Positions 16,440-26,053 of a stretch of DNA of 64,000 bases are shown here, one piece after another; the first letter of the stretch is position 1; every line of letters begins with the position of its first letter. The position numbers and the translations under genes were made by a program. Under the pieces are notes generated by a model. The model searched no databases. It was not told the origin of the DNA and saw only the letters and a list, made by a program, of their open reading frames with translations. This DNA comes from JAHEJJ01 sp965212205. GTDB lineage: Bacteria > Bacteroidota > Bacteroidia > Flavobacteriales > Flavobacteriaceae. The stretch is taken from positions 124,001 through 188,000 of the forward strand of contig CBDBUX010000011.1 in the NCBI GenBank assembly GCA_965212205.1, read 5' to 3'.

Positions 16440-17495
16440 ATGAAATTATTCTTATTACTGATAAGCCTTTTACTGTTTACCACCTGTGGTACCAGTACAA
16501 CGGTGGTCGATGCTGATAGGACGGTCTCAAATGAAAGACCAGACGGTCTCAAGGCTTCCAAAAATATGGGAGTAACGGGCTTACAATCAGCACAAAATAA
16601 TCGCGAAGCCGCTATAGCAAAGCCCGATGTATTTACGGATTCGGTAAGAATATTTGAGATCCTGACCTACCTGGCATCAGACGAGTTGAAAGGCCGGGAT
16701 TCAGGATCGGAGGGAATTGAAATGGCCGCCAGTTATATCGAAGACTACTTCGAAAAAAATGGTGTGGAGCACTTCTTTAATTCATATCGGGATACACTTG
16801 ATAATTACAAGCTTCCCTCGTATAATATTGTCGGATTGGTCCCTGGAAAGGACGCGAGGCTTAAACACGAGTTCATTTTAGTTGGGGCTCATTACGACCA
16901 TGTGGGTATAATTGGCAAGGGATCGGGAGACAGGATTGCCAACGGGGCTAATGATAATGCTTCTGGTACCGCTACCGTCATGGAACTTGCACGGTATTTC
17001 GGGCAACAGCAAAACAATAAACGAAGCCTGCTATTTGTACTTTTCAGCGCCGAGGAAAAAGGATTGCTTGGCTCGGCACATCTGTCTAAACGCATGAAGG
17101 CGCAGGAAATAAACCTGGTAGCCATGCTTAATTTTGAGATGACCGGAGTACCAATGACAAATTCCGATTATCTCTTGTATCTTACCGGATATCAACGTTC
17201 CAATCTGGCAGATCTGTGCAATGAGTATGCCAGCGAGAACCTTATTGGTTTCCTGCCTCAGGCTAAGGAATATCATTTATTTCAAAGATCGGATAACTAC
17301 CCTTTTCATCAGGCATTTGAAGTCCCTTCTCAAACATTCTGCACCTTTGATTTTACGAATTATGACTATTATCATAAGGTAGGGGATGAGGCATTTCGGC
17401 TCGACTATAATCATATGGCCAGGGTGGTCAATAAAATGATCCCGGTTATAGAAGGTCTCTCAAACAGATCGGAACAAGAAATAAAATATTACTAG
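16440..17495 (+). CDS. M28 family zinc peptidase, lipoprotein
   Basis: This is a secreted aminopeptidase-like metallopeptidase of 351 residues. The ATG at 16440 gives a lipoprotein signal (LLLFTTC). A further upstream ATG would add 19 residues that hide this signal. Candidate zinc ligands are in order: GAHYDHVG (His), GANDNASGTA (Asp), FSAEEKGLLGS (Glu-Glu), NFEMTG (Glu) and DYYHKVGD (His). It is likely anchored in the envelope and cleaves amino acids from peptides. Substrate specificity cannot be read. The next gene overlaps its stop by one base, so the two are translationally coupled. Confidence 0.88.
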   Translation: MKLFLLLISLLLFTTCGTSTTVVDADRTVSNERPDGLKASKNMGVTGLQSAQNNREAAIAKPDVFTDSVRIFEILTYLASDELKGRDSGSEGIEMAASYIEDYFEKNGVEHFFNSYRDTLDNYKLPSYNIVGLVPGKDARLKHEFILVGAHYDHVGIIGKGSGDRIANGANDNASGTATVMELARYFGQQQNNKRSLLFVLFSAEEKGLLGSAHLSKRMKAQEINLVAMLNFEMTGVPMTNSDYLLYLTGYQRSNLADLCNEYASENLIGFLPQAKEYHLFQRSDNYPFHQAFEVPSQTFCTFDFTNYDYYHKVGDEAFRLDYNHMARVVNKMIPVIEGLSNRSEQEIKYY

Positions 17496-18175
17496 TGGCA
17501 AATGTGGTGATTACCGGTTGTAGCCGGGGAATTGGTTTTGAAATGGCGACACTTTTCGCCGAAGAAGGAAACGCGGTTTTAGCATTATCGCGCAATCCTG
17601 AGCCGATGCGTGATTTAGGCAATGCGCTTATTACAGCCTTGCCCTTCGACCTGCAGCAGTCCGAGAATCACTCAGAACTGAAGTCATTTCTCAGTAACCA
17701 ATGGGAATCTGTGGACATACTGATCAATAATGCAGGTAGTCTGGTCAACAAACCATTTCTGGAAACATCGGTAGAAGAATTCGTCGAAGTTTACCAGGTC
17801 AATGTCTTTGGTGTGGTTGGGTTGATTCAGACCATTCTGCCTTTTATGAGTAAAAGCGGACATGTAGTTAATATCAGTTCGATGGGAGGTATACAAGGGA
17901 GCGCTAAATTTCCCGGGCTATCTGCTTATAGTTCCAGTAAAGGGGCACTGATTACGCTTTCAGAATTATTGGCTGAGGAATACAAAGAATCGGGTCCTTC
18001 GTTTAATGCCCTGGCGCTGGGTGCGGTTCAGACCGAAATGCTCGAAGAGGCCTTCCCCGGGTTTAAGGCACCGGTAACAGCACTGGAAATGGCCCAATAT
18101 ATCAAAAAGTTTGCGCAGGAAGGGCATAGGTATTTTAATGGCAAAGTACTTCAGGTCTCTAGTTCCACCCCCTGA
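17495..18175 (+). CDS. Short-chain dehydrogenase/reductase
   Basis: This is a classical SDR of 226 residues. It has the NAD(P) motif TGCSRGIGFEMA, ILINNAG, an active-site Ser (NISSMGG) and YSSSKGA (Tyr-xxx-Lys). It starts with GTG whose first base is the last base of the preceding TAG stop. Coupling to the M28 peptidase gene suggests co-expression, not necessarily a shared pathway. The substrate is unknown. The stop abuts the stop of the convergent lipoprotein gene. Confidence 0.88.
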   Translation: MANVVITGCSRGIGFEMATLFAEEGNAVLALSRNPEPMRDLGNALITALPFDLQQSENHSELKSFLSNQWESVDILINNAGSLVNKPFLETSVEEFVEVYQVNVFGVVGLIQTILPFMSKSGHVVNISSMGGIQGSAKFPGLSAYSSSKGALITLSELLAEEYKESGPSFNALALGAVQTEMLEEAFPGFKAPVTALEMAQYIKKFAQEGHRYFNGKVLQVSSSTP

Positions 18176-18613
18176 TTAATCTGTTCGCTGGTATTTGTGC
18201 TGGCAGGGCTCGATACAGAAGAAAGTTGCGATCAGATTTCCATTAACTATGCTGAGTCTTACATTACCGGTCAATGGTTCTTCACAGGCCAGATAGTAAC
18301 CCTGGTCGTCTTCCAGGACGTTCCCTTGAGTTGGTTCTCCGGTGGTTATTGATAAGTCGCATATCGCACCATTTGAAGAAAAAGTATCATCCTCATGTAT
18401 ACTGATACGTTTCTGACTTTCGACGGGTGTAAACCGGCCACTTCCATCTCCCGGATCCACCAGGACTTCAATAAGTTTCCATTCACCCGTAATCCCATCA
18501 GCATTGGAAGAATTATCATCCGAACGGCATGATAGCATAGAGAATGAACATAGCATCAGCCATAATCCTGCTACCAGAAAGTACATATTTCCAATTCTAT
18601 TAACTGCCATCAT
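18176..18613 (-). CDS. Small lipocalin-like lipoprotein, unknown function
   Basis: From ATG 18613 the product is 145 residues with a lipoprotein signal ending LCSFSMLSC. The frame is open to 18670, but the extra residues precede the natural signal start. The mature part begins with a Ser/Asn linker and then GEWKLIEVLVD, the usual first strand of small lipocalin-like proteins. Later cysteines (ICDLS, YLACEEP, FFCIEPCQHKY) could form disulfides. It is convergent with the SDR gene, with zero bases between the stops. No function can be assigned. Confidence 0.65.
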   Translation of the reverse strand: MMAVNRIGNMYFLVAGLWLMLCSFSMLSCRSDDNSSNADGITGEWKLIEVLVDPGDGSGRFTPVESQKRISIHEDDTFSSNGAICDLSITTGEPTQGNVLEDDQGYYLACEEPLTGNVRLSIVNGNLIATFFCIEPCQHKYQRTD

Positions 18614-18684
18614 GCAACAAATCCATGCTTTAAATTTCTTAGGTGAATTTAGTAAATCATATAACGTCAAACCGTATTTAACCC

Positions 18685-18692
18685 TATTTTTG
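18685..18692 (+). promoter_or_regulatory. Putative -7 box directly before the sprT-like gene
   Basis: TATTTTTG matches TAnnTTTG and ends 5 bases before the ATG at 18698, so the mRNA may have no leader. The alternative GTG start at 18692 would lie inside the box. Confidence 0.4.
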
Positions 18693-18697
18693 TGGGC

Positions 18698-19300
18698 ATG
18701 GATCGAAGCTTGGAATCGTATTTACCAACTACAGCAATCCCTCTGTGTAAAGAACTTCTCGCCTCATTGGAAGTAGAGGTGAAAGTTGTAAATATTAGAA
18801 CTACCAGGCATGGTGATTATAGAATATTGAACAATGGCCGACATCTCATAACACTTAATGCAACAAAAAACCAATACCGGTTCCTGATGACATTCGTGCA
18901 CGAAATAGCCCATTTAATGGCATTTAAAAAGTACGGGCGTCGAATTAAACCCCATGGAATAGAGTGGAAAATCGTCTTTCAGCATATGATGCTGCCATTT
19001 TTAAAGCCCGAAGTATTTCCCTCCGAATTACTACCCTTGCTGGCCCATCACCTGAAAAATCCAAAGGCGAGCAGTACAACAGATTCGCGACTGGCATTGG
19101 CATTTAGAAAATATGATCCTCCATCTGAGGCGGTTCCTGTGATGGAAATACCACAAGGAGGTATATTTAAGATGTACAATGGAAGGAAATTTAAAAGAGG
19201 AGATAAGAGGGTAAAGCGGATCGAATGTGTGGAAATTTCAACCGGAAGATTATACTTGTTTCAGCCTAATGCTGAAGTAGAACGAATAAAAGACTTATGA
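18698..19300 (+). CDS. SprT-like zinc metalloprotease-domain protein
   Basis: The 200-residue protein has an HExxH site in FVHEIAHLMAFKKYG, and a third likely ligand His in IKPHGIEWK. This is the SprT/SprTN-type arrangement. A basic C-terminal part (GRKFKRGDKRVKRIEC) resembles the DNA-binding or zinc-ribbon-like tail of the family but lacks a clear Cys4 set. SprT-fold proteases cleave DNA-protein crosslinks in eukaryotes. The bacterial role is poorly defined. It overlaps manC by ATGA. Confidence 0.8.
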   Translation: MDRSLESYLPTTAIPLCKELLASLEVEVKVVNIRTTRHGDYRILNNGRHLITLNATKNQYRFLMTFVHEIAHLMAFKKYGRRIKPHGIEWKIVFQHMMLPFLKPEVFPSELLPLLAHHLKNPKASSTTDSRLALAFRKYDPPSEAVPVMEIPQGGIFKMYNGRKFKRGDKRVKRIECVEISTGRLYLFQPNAEVERIKDL

Positions 19301-20394
19301 ATATGAAGAATAATCACTATGCCGTAATTATGGCAGGAGGAGTGGGGTCCAGATTTTGGCCTGTCAGCACCACTGAATTTCCCAAGCAGTTTCATGATAT
19401 GCTGGGAACAGGTCAAACCCTTTTACAGAAAACCTTTGATAGGTTAGCTTCATTCATTCCTGAGGAAAATATACTGATCCTTACCAATGAAAAATACAGC
19501 AACCTTGTTAAAGAACAAATTCCTACTATCAAAGCTTCGCGGGTGGTTACTGAACCCGCCATGAGAAATACGGCACCCTGTATACTCTATGCGGCCATGA
19601 AGATCCATAAGATAGACCCTGAGGCCGTGATGATCGTGGCACCAAGTGATCATTGGATTGAGGCAGAGGGACTATTTGCAAATGATGTGAACCAGTGTTT
19701 CGAAAGATGCGAAGATGGTGAGGCGATTTGTACCATGGGCGTGATTCCTACCTTTCCCAATACCGGTTATGGCTATATTGAATATGATAAGAGTATTGAT
19801 AACGATCTGGGTGATGGTCTGAAACGCGTAAAGCAGTTCAAGGAAAAACCGGTTTACCAAACAGCTAAGCAATATCTTGAACAAGGGAATTTCCTATGGA
19901 ATGCCGGGATCTTTATGTGGAGTGTGAGGACTATTCTGGAAGCATTCAAAAAATTCCAGCCCTCCCAATTCGAGCTTTTTAAGGCCGGGGAAGACTATTA
20001 TAACACAGAACGTGAAAAAGAATTTATACAAGAACACTATGCCGATGCCGACAATATTTCAATTGACTATGCAATTCTCGAAAGAGCAGAAGAGATTTAT
20101 GTACAACCGGCCTCATTCGATTGGAATGATCTCGGGACATGGGGTTCATTGTACGACCGACTGGAAAAAGACCGCTATAATAATGCTCTGGTGAATGCCA
20201 GATTCCTGGGAAGGAACGCCAATAATAATATGGTGCGAAGCGAAGATGGCAAACTCGTAGTGGTTGAAGATTTAAATGATTATATTATAGTTGATAAAGA
20301 AGAAGTACTTCTTATCATGCCTAAATCCAAAGAACAGGAAATCAAAAATGTATTGGCTCAAGTCCGGGAAATTCATGGAGATCAATATATTTAG
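19297..20394 (+). CDS. manC: Mannose-1-phosphate guanylyltransferase
   Basis: This enzyme makes GDP-mannose from mannose-1-phosphate and GTP for surface polysaccharides. The 365-residue protein has the nucleotidyltransferase signature MAGGVGSRFWPVST, a metal-site motif APSDHWI, GYGYIEYD and the sugar-binding WNAGIFMW. It lacks the isomerase cupin domain of long ManC/AlgA enzymes, so it is a single-function transferase. ATG 19297 overlaps the sprT-like stop by 4 bases; a second ATG lies 6 bases later. No other polysaccharide genes adjoin it. Confidence 0.92.
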   Translation: MNMKNNHYAVIMAGGVGSRFWPVSTTEFPKQFHDMLGTGQTLLQKTFDRLASFIPEENILILTNEKYSNLVKEQIPTIKASRVVTEPAMRNTAPCILYAAMKIHKIDPEAVMIVAPSDHWIEAEGLFANDVNQCFERCEDGEAICTMGVIPTFPNTGYGYIEYDKSIDNDLGDGLKRVKQFKEKPVYQTAKQYLEQGNFLWNAGIFMWSVRTILEAFKKFQPSQFELFKAGEDYYNTEREKEFIQEHYADADNISIDYAILERAEEIYVQPASFDWNDLGTWGSLYDRLEKDRYNNALVNARFLGRNANNNMVRSEDGKLVVVEDLNDYIIVDKEEVLLIMPKSKEQEIKNVLAQVREIHGDQYI

Positions 20395-20396
20395 AA

Positions 20397-21860
20397 ATGG
20401 AAAATTTTACACAAGGTAAGCCAGATCCTGCCGGGGAGAGGCATGAGGATCCACAAGAGATAAAGAAGGAGTTCAAGGGTCTGATGGCCCGGGTCCGCTC
20501 TTTTTTATCAGAGATGCTCAATATTAGGAAAGAGACCGATATTGAAGCGACCAAAGAGGCCATCATTAAGGATATTTCATTTAAAGGCCATACGATTTGG
20601 ATCCTGGTTTGTTCCATATTTATCGCTTCAGTGGGTTTAAATGCCAATTCCACTGCTGTAGTGATCGGTGCCATGTTGATTTCTCCTCTGATGGGACCGA
20701 TCCTCGGAATCGGACTTTCTTTCGCTACCAATGATATCGATACGCTAAAACGTTCCTTGCTTAACGGAGCGATTATGGTGGTATATAGTGTTTTAACGGC
20801 GTTCCTCTTTTTTGAATTTTTTCCAATTATCAATAATTCCTCAGAGCTGCTTTCACGTACCTCACCAGATATAAGAGACGTTCTGATCGCTTTTTTTGGT
20901 GGCCTTGCCCTGGTGATTGCCCGGGCTAAAAGAGGAACTGTGGCGACGGTGATTTTTGGGGTGGCTATAGCAACAGCATTGATGCCACCGCTTTGTACGG
21001 CAGGCTTTGGTATCGCTATCCGCAATTGGGAATATACTACCGGCGCACTCTATCTTTTTACCATCAATGCGATTTTTATCGCCTTGGCAACATTTTTGGT
21101 GCTCAAAATTCTGAGGTTTCCAATGGTGAGATACATCAAATCCTCGAGGCGAAGACTATTTGGCCAAATAACTTCACTCGTGGCGATTTTGATCATGATC
21201 CCGGCAGGGATAACTTTCTATGAGGTTTTCCAGGAATCCCGGTATAAGGGCCAGGCAGATGAGTTTATCAGCAATACCATCGGCGTATACCAGTTTAAGA
21301 AAAGAGGTATTTTCCTGGACGACCTCACCGATATAGATTACAATCCCAAGGGGCTATCTACCATCGAATTGGTTTGTATGGGAAATGAAGAAATACCCGG
21401 GAATGTGATCGCGACCTGGGAAACACAGATGGCACAGTATTCGAGACTCACCAATACCGAACTAAAAATAGTTCAGGGCGGACTAGACGACTCGATGGAT
21501 AAATTCAATTACGTGAACGAGCTTTACGAAGCCAAAAAGGCGGAAATTCAAAATAAGGACCAGCGGATCAGGTTGTTGGAGGAAGAGATTGCGTCGCTGA
21601 GTAAAAATTCCAGACTGGCTATTCCTTTCGATGAGATCAGCGCAGAGGCCAAAGCTAATTATAAAGAGTTAGAGCGCTTGATATTTTCATACTCCATCCG
21701 CACCGATTTTAAGAAATTAGATACGATACCGATTTTTGAATTGCAATGGGAGAAGGGAATTCGAAAAAAACATATGGACGAAAAGTCTGCAAATATTCGT
21801 AAATGGCTTCAATTGCGTTTAAAGGATTCAACGGTTCGTGTCAGAAGCTATAGCAATTAA
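20397..21860 (+). CDS. DUF389 / TIGR00341-type multispan membrane protein
   Basis: The 487-residue protein has a charged N-terminus followed by about six membrane helices (about residues 65-275). These include the family block NSTAVVIGAMLISPLMGPIL and the later ATALMPPLCTAGFG. A cytoplasmic or periplasmic C-terminal half contains a coiled-coil segment (KKAEIQNKDQRIRLLEEEIA). DUF389 proteins are widespread and of unknown function; a transport role has only been suggested. It starts 2 bases after manC. The stop overlaps the convergent mlaF-like gene by 4 bases. Confidence 0.85.
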   Translation: MENFTQGKPDPAGERHEDPQEIKKEFKGLMARVRSFLSEMLNIRKETDIEATKEAIIKDISFKGHTIWILVCSIFIASVGLNANSTAVVIGAMLISPLMGPILGIGLSFATNDIDTLKRSLLNGAIMVVYSVLTAFLFFEFFPIINNSSELLSRTSPDIRDVLIAFFGGLALVIARAKRGTVATVIFGVAIATALMPPLCTAGFGIAIRNWEYTTGALYLFTINAIFIALATFLVLKILRFPMVRYIKSSRRRLFGQITSLVAILIMIPAGITFYEVFQESRYKGQADEFISNTIGVYQFKKRGIFLDDLTDIDYNPKGLSTIELVCMGNEEIPGNVIATWETQMAQYSRLTNTELKIVQGGLDDSMDKFNYVNELYEAKKAEIQNKDQRIRLLEEEIASLSKNSRLAIPFDEISAEAKANYKELERLIFSYSIRTDFKKLDTIPIFELQWEKGIRKKHMDEKSANIRKWLQLRLKDSTVRVRSYSN

Positions 21861-22624
21861 TCGCTTTCGGCGATATAGACCTGCCTCACTTTTTTATAGA
21901 GTTCTGATGAATAAACAAAGTTGGTGATAGCTTCATTATCGGTTTTAAAGATTTCCCTATTGGTACCTTCCCATTCTTTGATCCCATTCCTTAAAAAAAT
22001 GATTTTTTCCCCGATTTCCATGACAGAATTCATATCATGACTGTTGATCACCGTGATGATATCGTACTCTTTTGTGATTTCCTGAATAAGATTGTCGATA
22101 ATGATGGCCGTATTCGGATCGAGTCCGGAATTGGGTTCATCACAAAAAAGATATTTTGGTTTCATCACAATGGCCCTGGCAATCGCCACACGTTTCTGCA
22201 TACCTCCCGAAATTTCGGAAGGGAATTTCTCATGGGCATCAACAAGATTCACACGTTTTAAGACAAAATTCACCCGATCTTCCATCTCTGATCTCGATTG
22301 GTTGGTGAACATTTCGAGCGGGAACATCACATTGCCTTCAACTGTCATAGAATCAAACAGTGCGCTCCCCTGGAACACCATCCCCATCTCCTGACGCAGA
22401 TTTCTGCGTTCATCCAGTGTAAGATCGGCAAACTGGCGGTCATCGTACCTTATGGTACCCTCATCAGGGACCAACAAACCCAAGAGGCACTTCATAAAGA
22501 CGGTTTTACCCGAACCACTCTGACCGATGATCAGGTTCGTCTTTCCTTTTTCAAAAGAAGTCGTAATGCCATCCAGAACATGGGTGTCACCAAAGTACTT
22601 ATGAAGATTTTCTACTTCTATCAT
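21857..22624 (-). CDS. MlaF-like ABC transporter ATP-binding protein
   Basis: This is the ATPase of an MCE/Mla-type phospholipid transporter. The 255 residues include Walker A GQSGSGKT, the Q-loop MGMVFQGSALFDSM, the signature SGGMQKRVAIARAI, Walker B YLFCDEPNSGLDP and the switch His (NSHDM). The PNSGLDP variant is typical of MlaF-type ATPases. Its start overlaps the stop of the permease gene (TAATG), so the two are coupled. The MCE substrate-binding protein is not in the window. Confidence 0.9.
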   Translation of the reverse strand: MIEVENLHKYFGDTHVLDGITTSFEKGKTNLIIGQSGSGKTVFMKCLLGLLVPDEGTIRYDDRQFADLTLDERRNLRQEMGMVFQGSALFDSMTVEGNVMFPLEMFTNQSRSEMEDRVNFVLKRVNLVDAHEKFPSEISGGMQKRVAIARAIVMKPKYLFCDEPNSGLDPNTAIIIDNLIQEITKEYDIITVINSHDMNSVMEIGEKIIFLRNGIKEWEGTNREIFKTDNEAITNFVYSSELYKKVRQVYIAESD

Positions 22625-23361
22625 TATCCCAGTAATAATTGAGTGAGTATAAAGTTCATTACAATAATAGCCACACTCGTCCAGACAAATGAGGTTGTAG
22701 CTGCTTTGCCAACATCCAGTGCGCCACCTTTCATATAATAACCATGATAGGAGGGAATGGTCGCCAATACAAAAGCAAAGACATACGTTTTTATAAAGGA
22801 ATAGGTCACGTGGAAAGGCTTAAAATCTAATTGCAGACCTTCAACGAATTCAGCACTTGAGGTGAAATCTCCAAAAACTGCGGCAATCCACCCACCCAGG
22901 ATACCAACATACATAGCTACAGCCACCGCGAAAGGGTATATCATCATAGCCACGATCTTAGGGAATACCAGGTAATTTAATGAGTTCACGCCCATGACTT
23001 CAAGGGCATCTATCTGCTCTGTTACCCTCATGGTGCCTATGCTGGAAGTAATATAAGACCCCACCTTTCCGGCCATAATAATAGATGTGAATGTTGGGGC
23101 AAATTCGAGAATCACCGATTGCCTGGTTGCAAAACCTATAAGACTTAATGGGATTAAGGGATTGTCTAGATTCAGCGCTGTTTGTATAGAGACAACGCCT
23201 CCAATAAAAAGGGATATAAAGATTATTATACCCAGGGATCCAAAGATTAGTTCGTCTATCTCCTTAAGAATCAGGATTCGCATTACGGGCCACTTGGTAG
23301 GTTTTTTAAAAACCTCCCTGATCATAATGGCATAACTGCCGATATAAGAAACATAATTCAT
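22624..23361 (-). CDS. MlaE-like ABC transporter permease
   Basis: The 245-residue membrane protein of the MlaE/YrbE family starts with an amphipathic helix and has about five to six membrane segments. It carries family motifs EFAPTFTSIIMAGKVGS, then RVTEQIDALEVMGVN and LVFPKIVAMMIYPF. With the following ATPase it would move lipids between inner and outer membrane (family knowledge), probably maintaining lipid asymmetry. The direction and ligand are unknown. Confidence 0.92.
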   Translation of the reverse strand: MNYVSYIGSYAIMIREVFKKPTKWPVMRILILKEIDELIFGSLGIIIFISLFIGGVVSIQTALNLDNPLIPLSLIGFATRQSVILEFAPTFTSIIMAGKVGSYITSSIGTMRVTEQIDALEVMGVNSLNYLVFPKIVAMMIYPFAVAVAMYVGILGGWIAAVFGDFTSSAEFVEGLQLDFKPFHVTYSFIKTYVFAFVLATIPSYHGYYMKGGALDVGKAATTSFVWTSVAIIVMNFILTQLLLG

Positions 23362-23446
23362 AGACCGATACTATACTTCTGCCGGTAAAAATAAGAATAT
23401 TAGCCTTGAATTGATCTTGTATTAAAATTTTAGTGTTTGAATTAAT

Positions 23447-23454
23447 TACTTTTG
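23447..23454 (+). promoter_or_regulatory. Putative -7 box for pafA
   Basis: TACTTTTG matches TAnnTTTG, 24 bases before the pafA ATG. Candidate TTG elements upstream are not at ideal spacing. Confidence 0.4.
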
Positions 23455-23478
23455 AAATCTCACAATAATTGAGGTATT

Positions 23479-25152
23479 ATGAATAAGGTTTTATTACTCA
23501 GTTTTATGCTCTTCTTAGGATGGGGAACTTTTATGGTTTCAGCCCAGAAGAAATCGAAAGAAAAAACCCGTTATCAGCAGGAGGAATCCACCGCAGTGCC
23601 AAGGCTCATTGTTGGAGTAATCGTAGACCAGATGCGATTTGATTATCTGACCCGATTTGAAAATCACTTTGGTGAGGGAGGTTTTCAAAGGCTTCTAGAT
23701 GAAGGTTTCAATTGCAGGAACAACCATTTTAATTATTCCGAGACCAGTACGGCACCAGGCCATGCTTCGGTATACACCGGAAGCACCCCTTCTGTTCATG
23801 GTATAATTGGCAACAACTGGTATGATAAAGTGAACGGGGAGATGGTATATTGTGTAGCAGACGCTAACTATTCTTCTTTAGGCACCAGTTCGGATGCCGG
23901 CCAGATGTCGCCCCACAGATTGAATACCCCCACCATTACCGATATCCTGCGAACACATTTTCAAATGCGTTCTAAAGTTATTTCAGTTTCTCTCAAAGAC
24001 CGGGGAGCAGTGCTGCCAGGAGGATTTACCGCCAATGCAGCCTACTGGTTTCGAGGGCTGTCTGAAGGAAAATGGATAAGCAGTACCTATTATATGGATG
24101 CCTTGCCTCAATGGGTCTCAGATTTCAATGCCTCCGGAAAAGCAGCATCCTACAAAAAGACATGGAATACACTCAAAGAGATCAGTTCATATCTTGAAAG
24201 TGGCCCAGATAGCAATAACTATGAAGAAGCCTTTGAAGGGGAGAACGGTCCTGTTTTTCCCCATAGGCTTAATGAGATCTGGTCTGCCAATAATCGATTT
24301 GAACTGATAAAATCTTCACCATTCGGTAATAGCCTGACTACAGATTTTGCTATAGCCGCTATCACCAATGAAAGACTGGGAAAAGATAAAAACACCGATT
24401 TTCTGGCCATCAGTTATTCCAGTACGGATATAGTGGGTCATCGGTTTGGCGTTAATTCAAAAGAAATACAAGACACTTATCTGCGACTCGACCTGGAGTT
24501 GGAGCGGCTATTGGAAACTCTCGACAAGGAAGTAGGGGAAGGCCAGTATACCCTATATCTGACGGCTGATCATGGCGCCATGCAGGTTTCCAGTTATTTG
24601 CAAGACCTTAAGATCCCTGCCGGGCTATTGGGGATTGACCAATTCAATGACCGTTTTGAGGAGTTTTTGCAATACAAATATGGAACCAGAGATATTATTC
24701 AATACCGCTCTGGGAAGCATTTGTTTTTAAACTATAAAGTGATTGCTAATCTGGGTCTTGAAGTGCCCGAGGTACAAGAAGACCTCCGCAGAGAAATACT
24801 AACATACAGTCCTATCGACAGGGTCTACACGGCAAATCAGTTGCTAAATTCGAGCTATAACGAGGGAATTTCCAGCCTTGTTCAGAATTCATTTCATCCG
24901 AAACGTTCCGCCGATATATTACTGGTATACAAACCAGGCAATACCGCTTATGATCCTCTGGGTTCGGACCATGGCTCGCCTTATAAGTACGATACACATG
25001 TTCCTCTTATTTTCTATGGTTCGGGAATTAGAAAGGGAAGCACAGCCAGGAGAACCAATATTACGGACATTGCCCCGACCATTTCCAGCCTGCTCGGAAT
25101 GGCTTTCCCCGATGCCGGACAAGGTGAGCCCATACAGGCGGTTTTAGAATAG
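23479..25152 (+). CDS. pafA: PafA-type alkaline phosphatase, exported
   Basis: This is a phosphate-irrepressible periplasmic alkaline phosphatase of Bacteroidetes that releases phosphate from monoesters. The 557-residue protein has a signal peptide ending near MVSAQ. Metal and catalytic residues are visible in VDQMRFDYL (Asp), NYSETSTAPGHASVYTG (nucleophile Thr in the STAPGH block), SYSSTDIVGHRFG (Asp, His), LTADHGAMQV (Asp-His) and the final DTHVPLIFYG (His). It stands as a single gene with its own promoter. The last 9 bases overlap the convergent glycosyltransferase. Confidence 0.9.
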   Translation: MNKVLLLSFMLFLGWGTFMVSAQKKSKEKTRYQQEESTAVPRLIVGVIVDQMRFDYLTRFENHFGEGGFQRLLDEGFNCRNNHFNYSETSTAPGHASVYTGSTPSVHGIIGNNWYDKVNGEMVYCVADANYSSLGTSSDAGQMSPHRLNTPTITDILRTHFQMRSKVISVSLKDRGAVLPGGFTANAAYWFRGLSEGKWISSTYYMDALPQWVSDFNASGKAASYKKTWNTLKEISSYLESGPDSNNYEEAFEGENGPVFPHRLNEIWSANNRFELIKSSPFGNSLTTDFAIAAITNERLGKDKNTDFLAISYSSTDIVGHRFGVNSKEIQDTYLRLDLELERLLETLDKEVGEGQYTLYLTADHGAMQVSSYLQDLKIPAGLLGIDQFNDRFEEFLQYKYGTRDIIQYRSGKHLFLNYKVIANLGLEVPEVQEDLRREILTYSPIDRVYTANQLLNSSYNEGISSLVQNSFHPKRSADILLVYKPGNTAYDPLGSDHGSPYKYDTHVPLIFYGSGIRKGSTARRTNITDIAPTISSLLGMAFPDAGQGEPIQAVLE

Positions 25153-25995
25153 TTTTTGGCCTATCATTTTCCATCTTCGCTTTCTGATAAAGCGACCTTC
25201 TTCCGATGTAACGAGATAAGGAAGCTTATCTCTTAAGGCGCGGAAATAGCCCCTGAGGCTTTGCCAGATCACTTTTAAGGAACGTTTGGTCCAAGCCATC
25301 TTAAGGGAGGCCAAAAAGGCTATCATCAGACCGTAACGCATATTGTGATATGCCATTCCCTGTTTAATTGCCAAAGAACCCTGATATGATGCTCCGGTAG
25401 GGCGTAGATGTTTTACCTTCAGTTCGGGCAAAGTCTTCATCTTGTAACCATGCAGTTCAACAAGGAATGTATCGGCGGTGTCCCAGCCAAGACCAGGTCT
25501 TAGCCCGCCCATTGCCTTCATGCATTTGTTAAGATAGAGTTTTACAGGACCTCTTACATGAGTACGGTTGGCGATAGATTCATATATCCATTTATCATCT
25601 TGCTCAATATACAACAGGCCGGAACAAAGGCCCAGTTCAGGATCTTGATTATAGCTTTGAATGACACGTTCAAAATAATTCTCCGGCAATAAAACATCAG
25701 CATCAAATTTACCGATCAGGTCATATTCATCGCCCAGCAAAGACATTCCATAATTGAAGGCATTTACCACCTTGGCTCCAGGGCGATGTACTGCCTCCGA
25801 ATCGTACTTTGCACATTTGATCCAGGGGTGTAACTCGCCAATTGAAGTAACAATGGCATAGGTATTATCCTGTGAGTTATCATCTACTACCAGTACCATG
25901 TCGGGTTTTACAGTCTGGGAAATATAGTTTTCCAGGCATGTCTTAATATACCTTTCTTCATTATGTGCCGGTATAATTATTGCTGTTTTCAACAT
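25144..25995 (-). CDS. Glycosyltransferase family 2
   Basis: This is a GT-A fold transferase of 283 residues. It has an N-terminal nucleotide-binding block (IIIPAHNEERYIKTCLENY, LVVDDNSQDNT), the metal-binding FDADVLLP and an acceptor-side GWDTADTFLV. The C-terminal part is basic and may lie against the membrane; there is no membrane helix. It follows the methyltransferase after 58 bases and may share its transcript. Donor and acceptor are unknown; a lipid or exopolysaccharide product is possible given the adjoining KAS III. Confidence 0.88.
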   Translation of the reverse strand: MLKTAIIIPAHNEERYIKTCLENYISQTVKPDMVLVVDDNSQDNTYAIVTSIGELHPWIKCAKYDSEAVHRPGAKVVNAFNYGMSLLGDEYDLIGKFDADVLLPENYFERVIQSYNQDPELGLCSGLLYIEQDDKWIYESIANRTHVRGPVKLYLNKCMKAMGGLRPGLGWDTADTFLVELHGYKMKTLPELKVKHLRPTGASYQGSLAIKQGMAYHNMRYGLMIAFLASLKMAWTKRSLKVIWQSLRGYFRALRDKLPYLVTSEEGRFIRKRRWKMIGQKLF

Positions 25996-26053
25996 ATTGG
26001 CAATAGTGCGCGCATTTTTATTTTGGAGTTAGCAAAAACCATTTGAGGATTAG

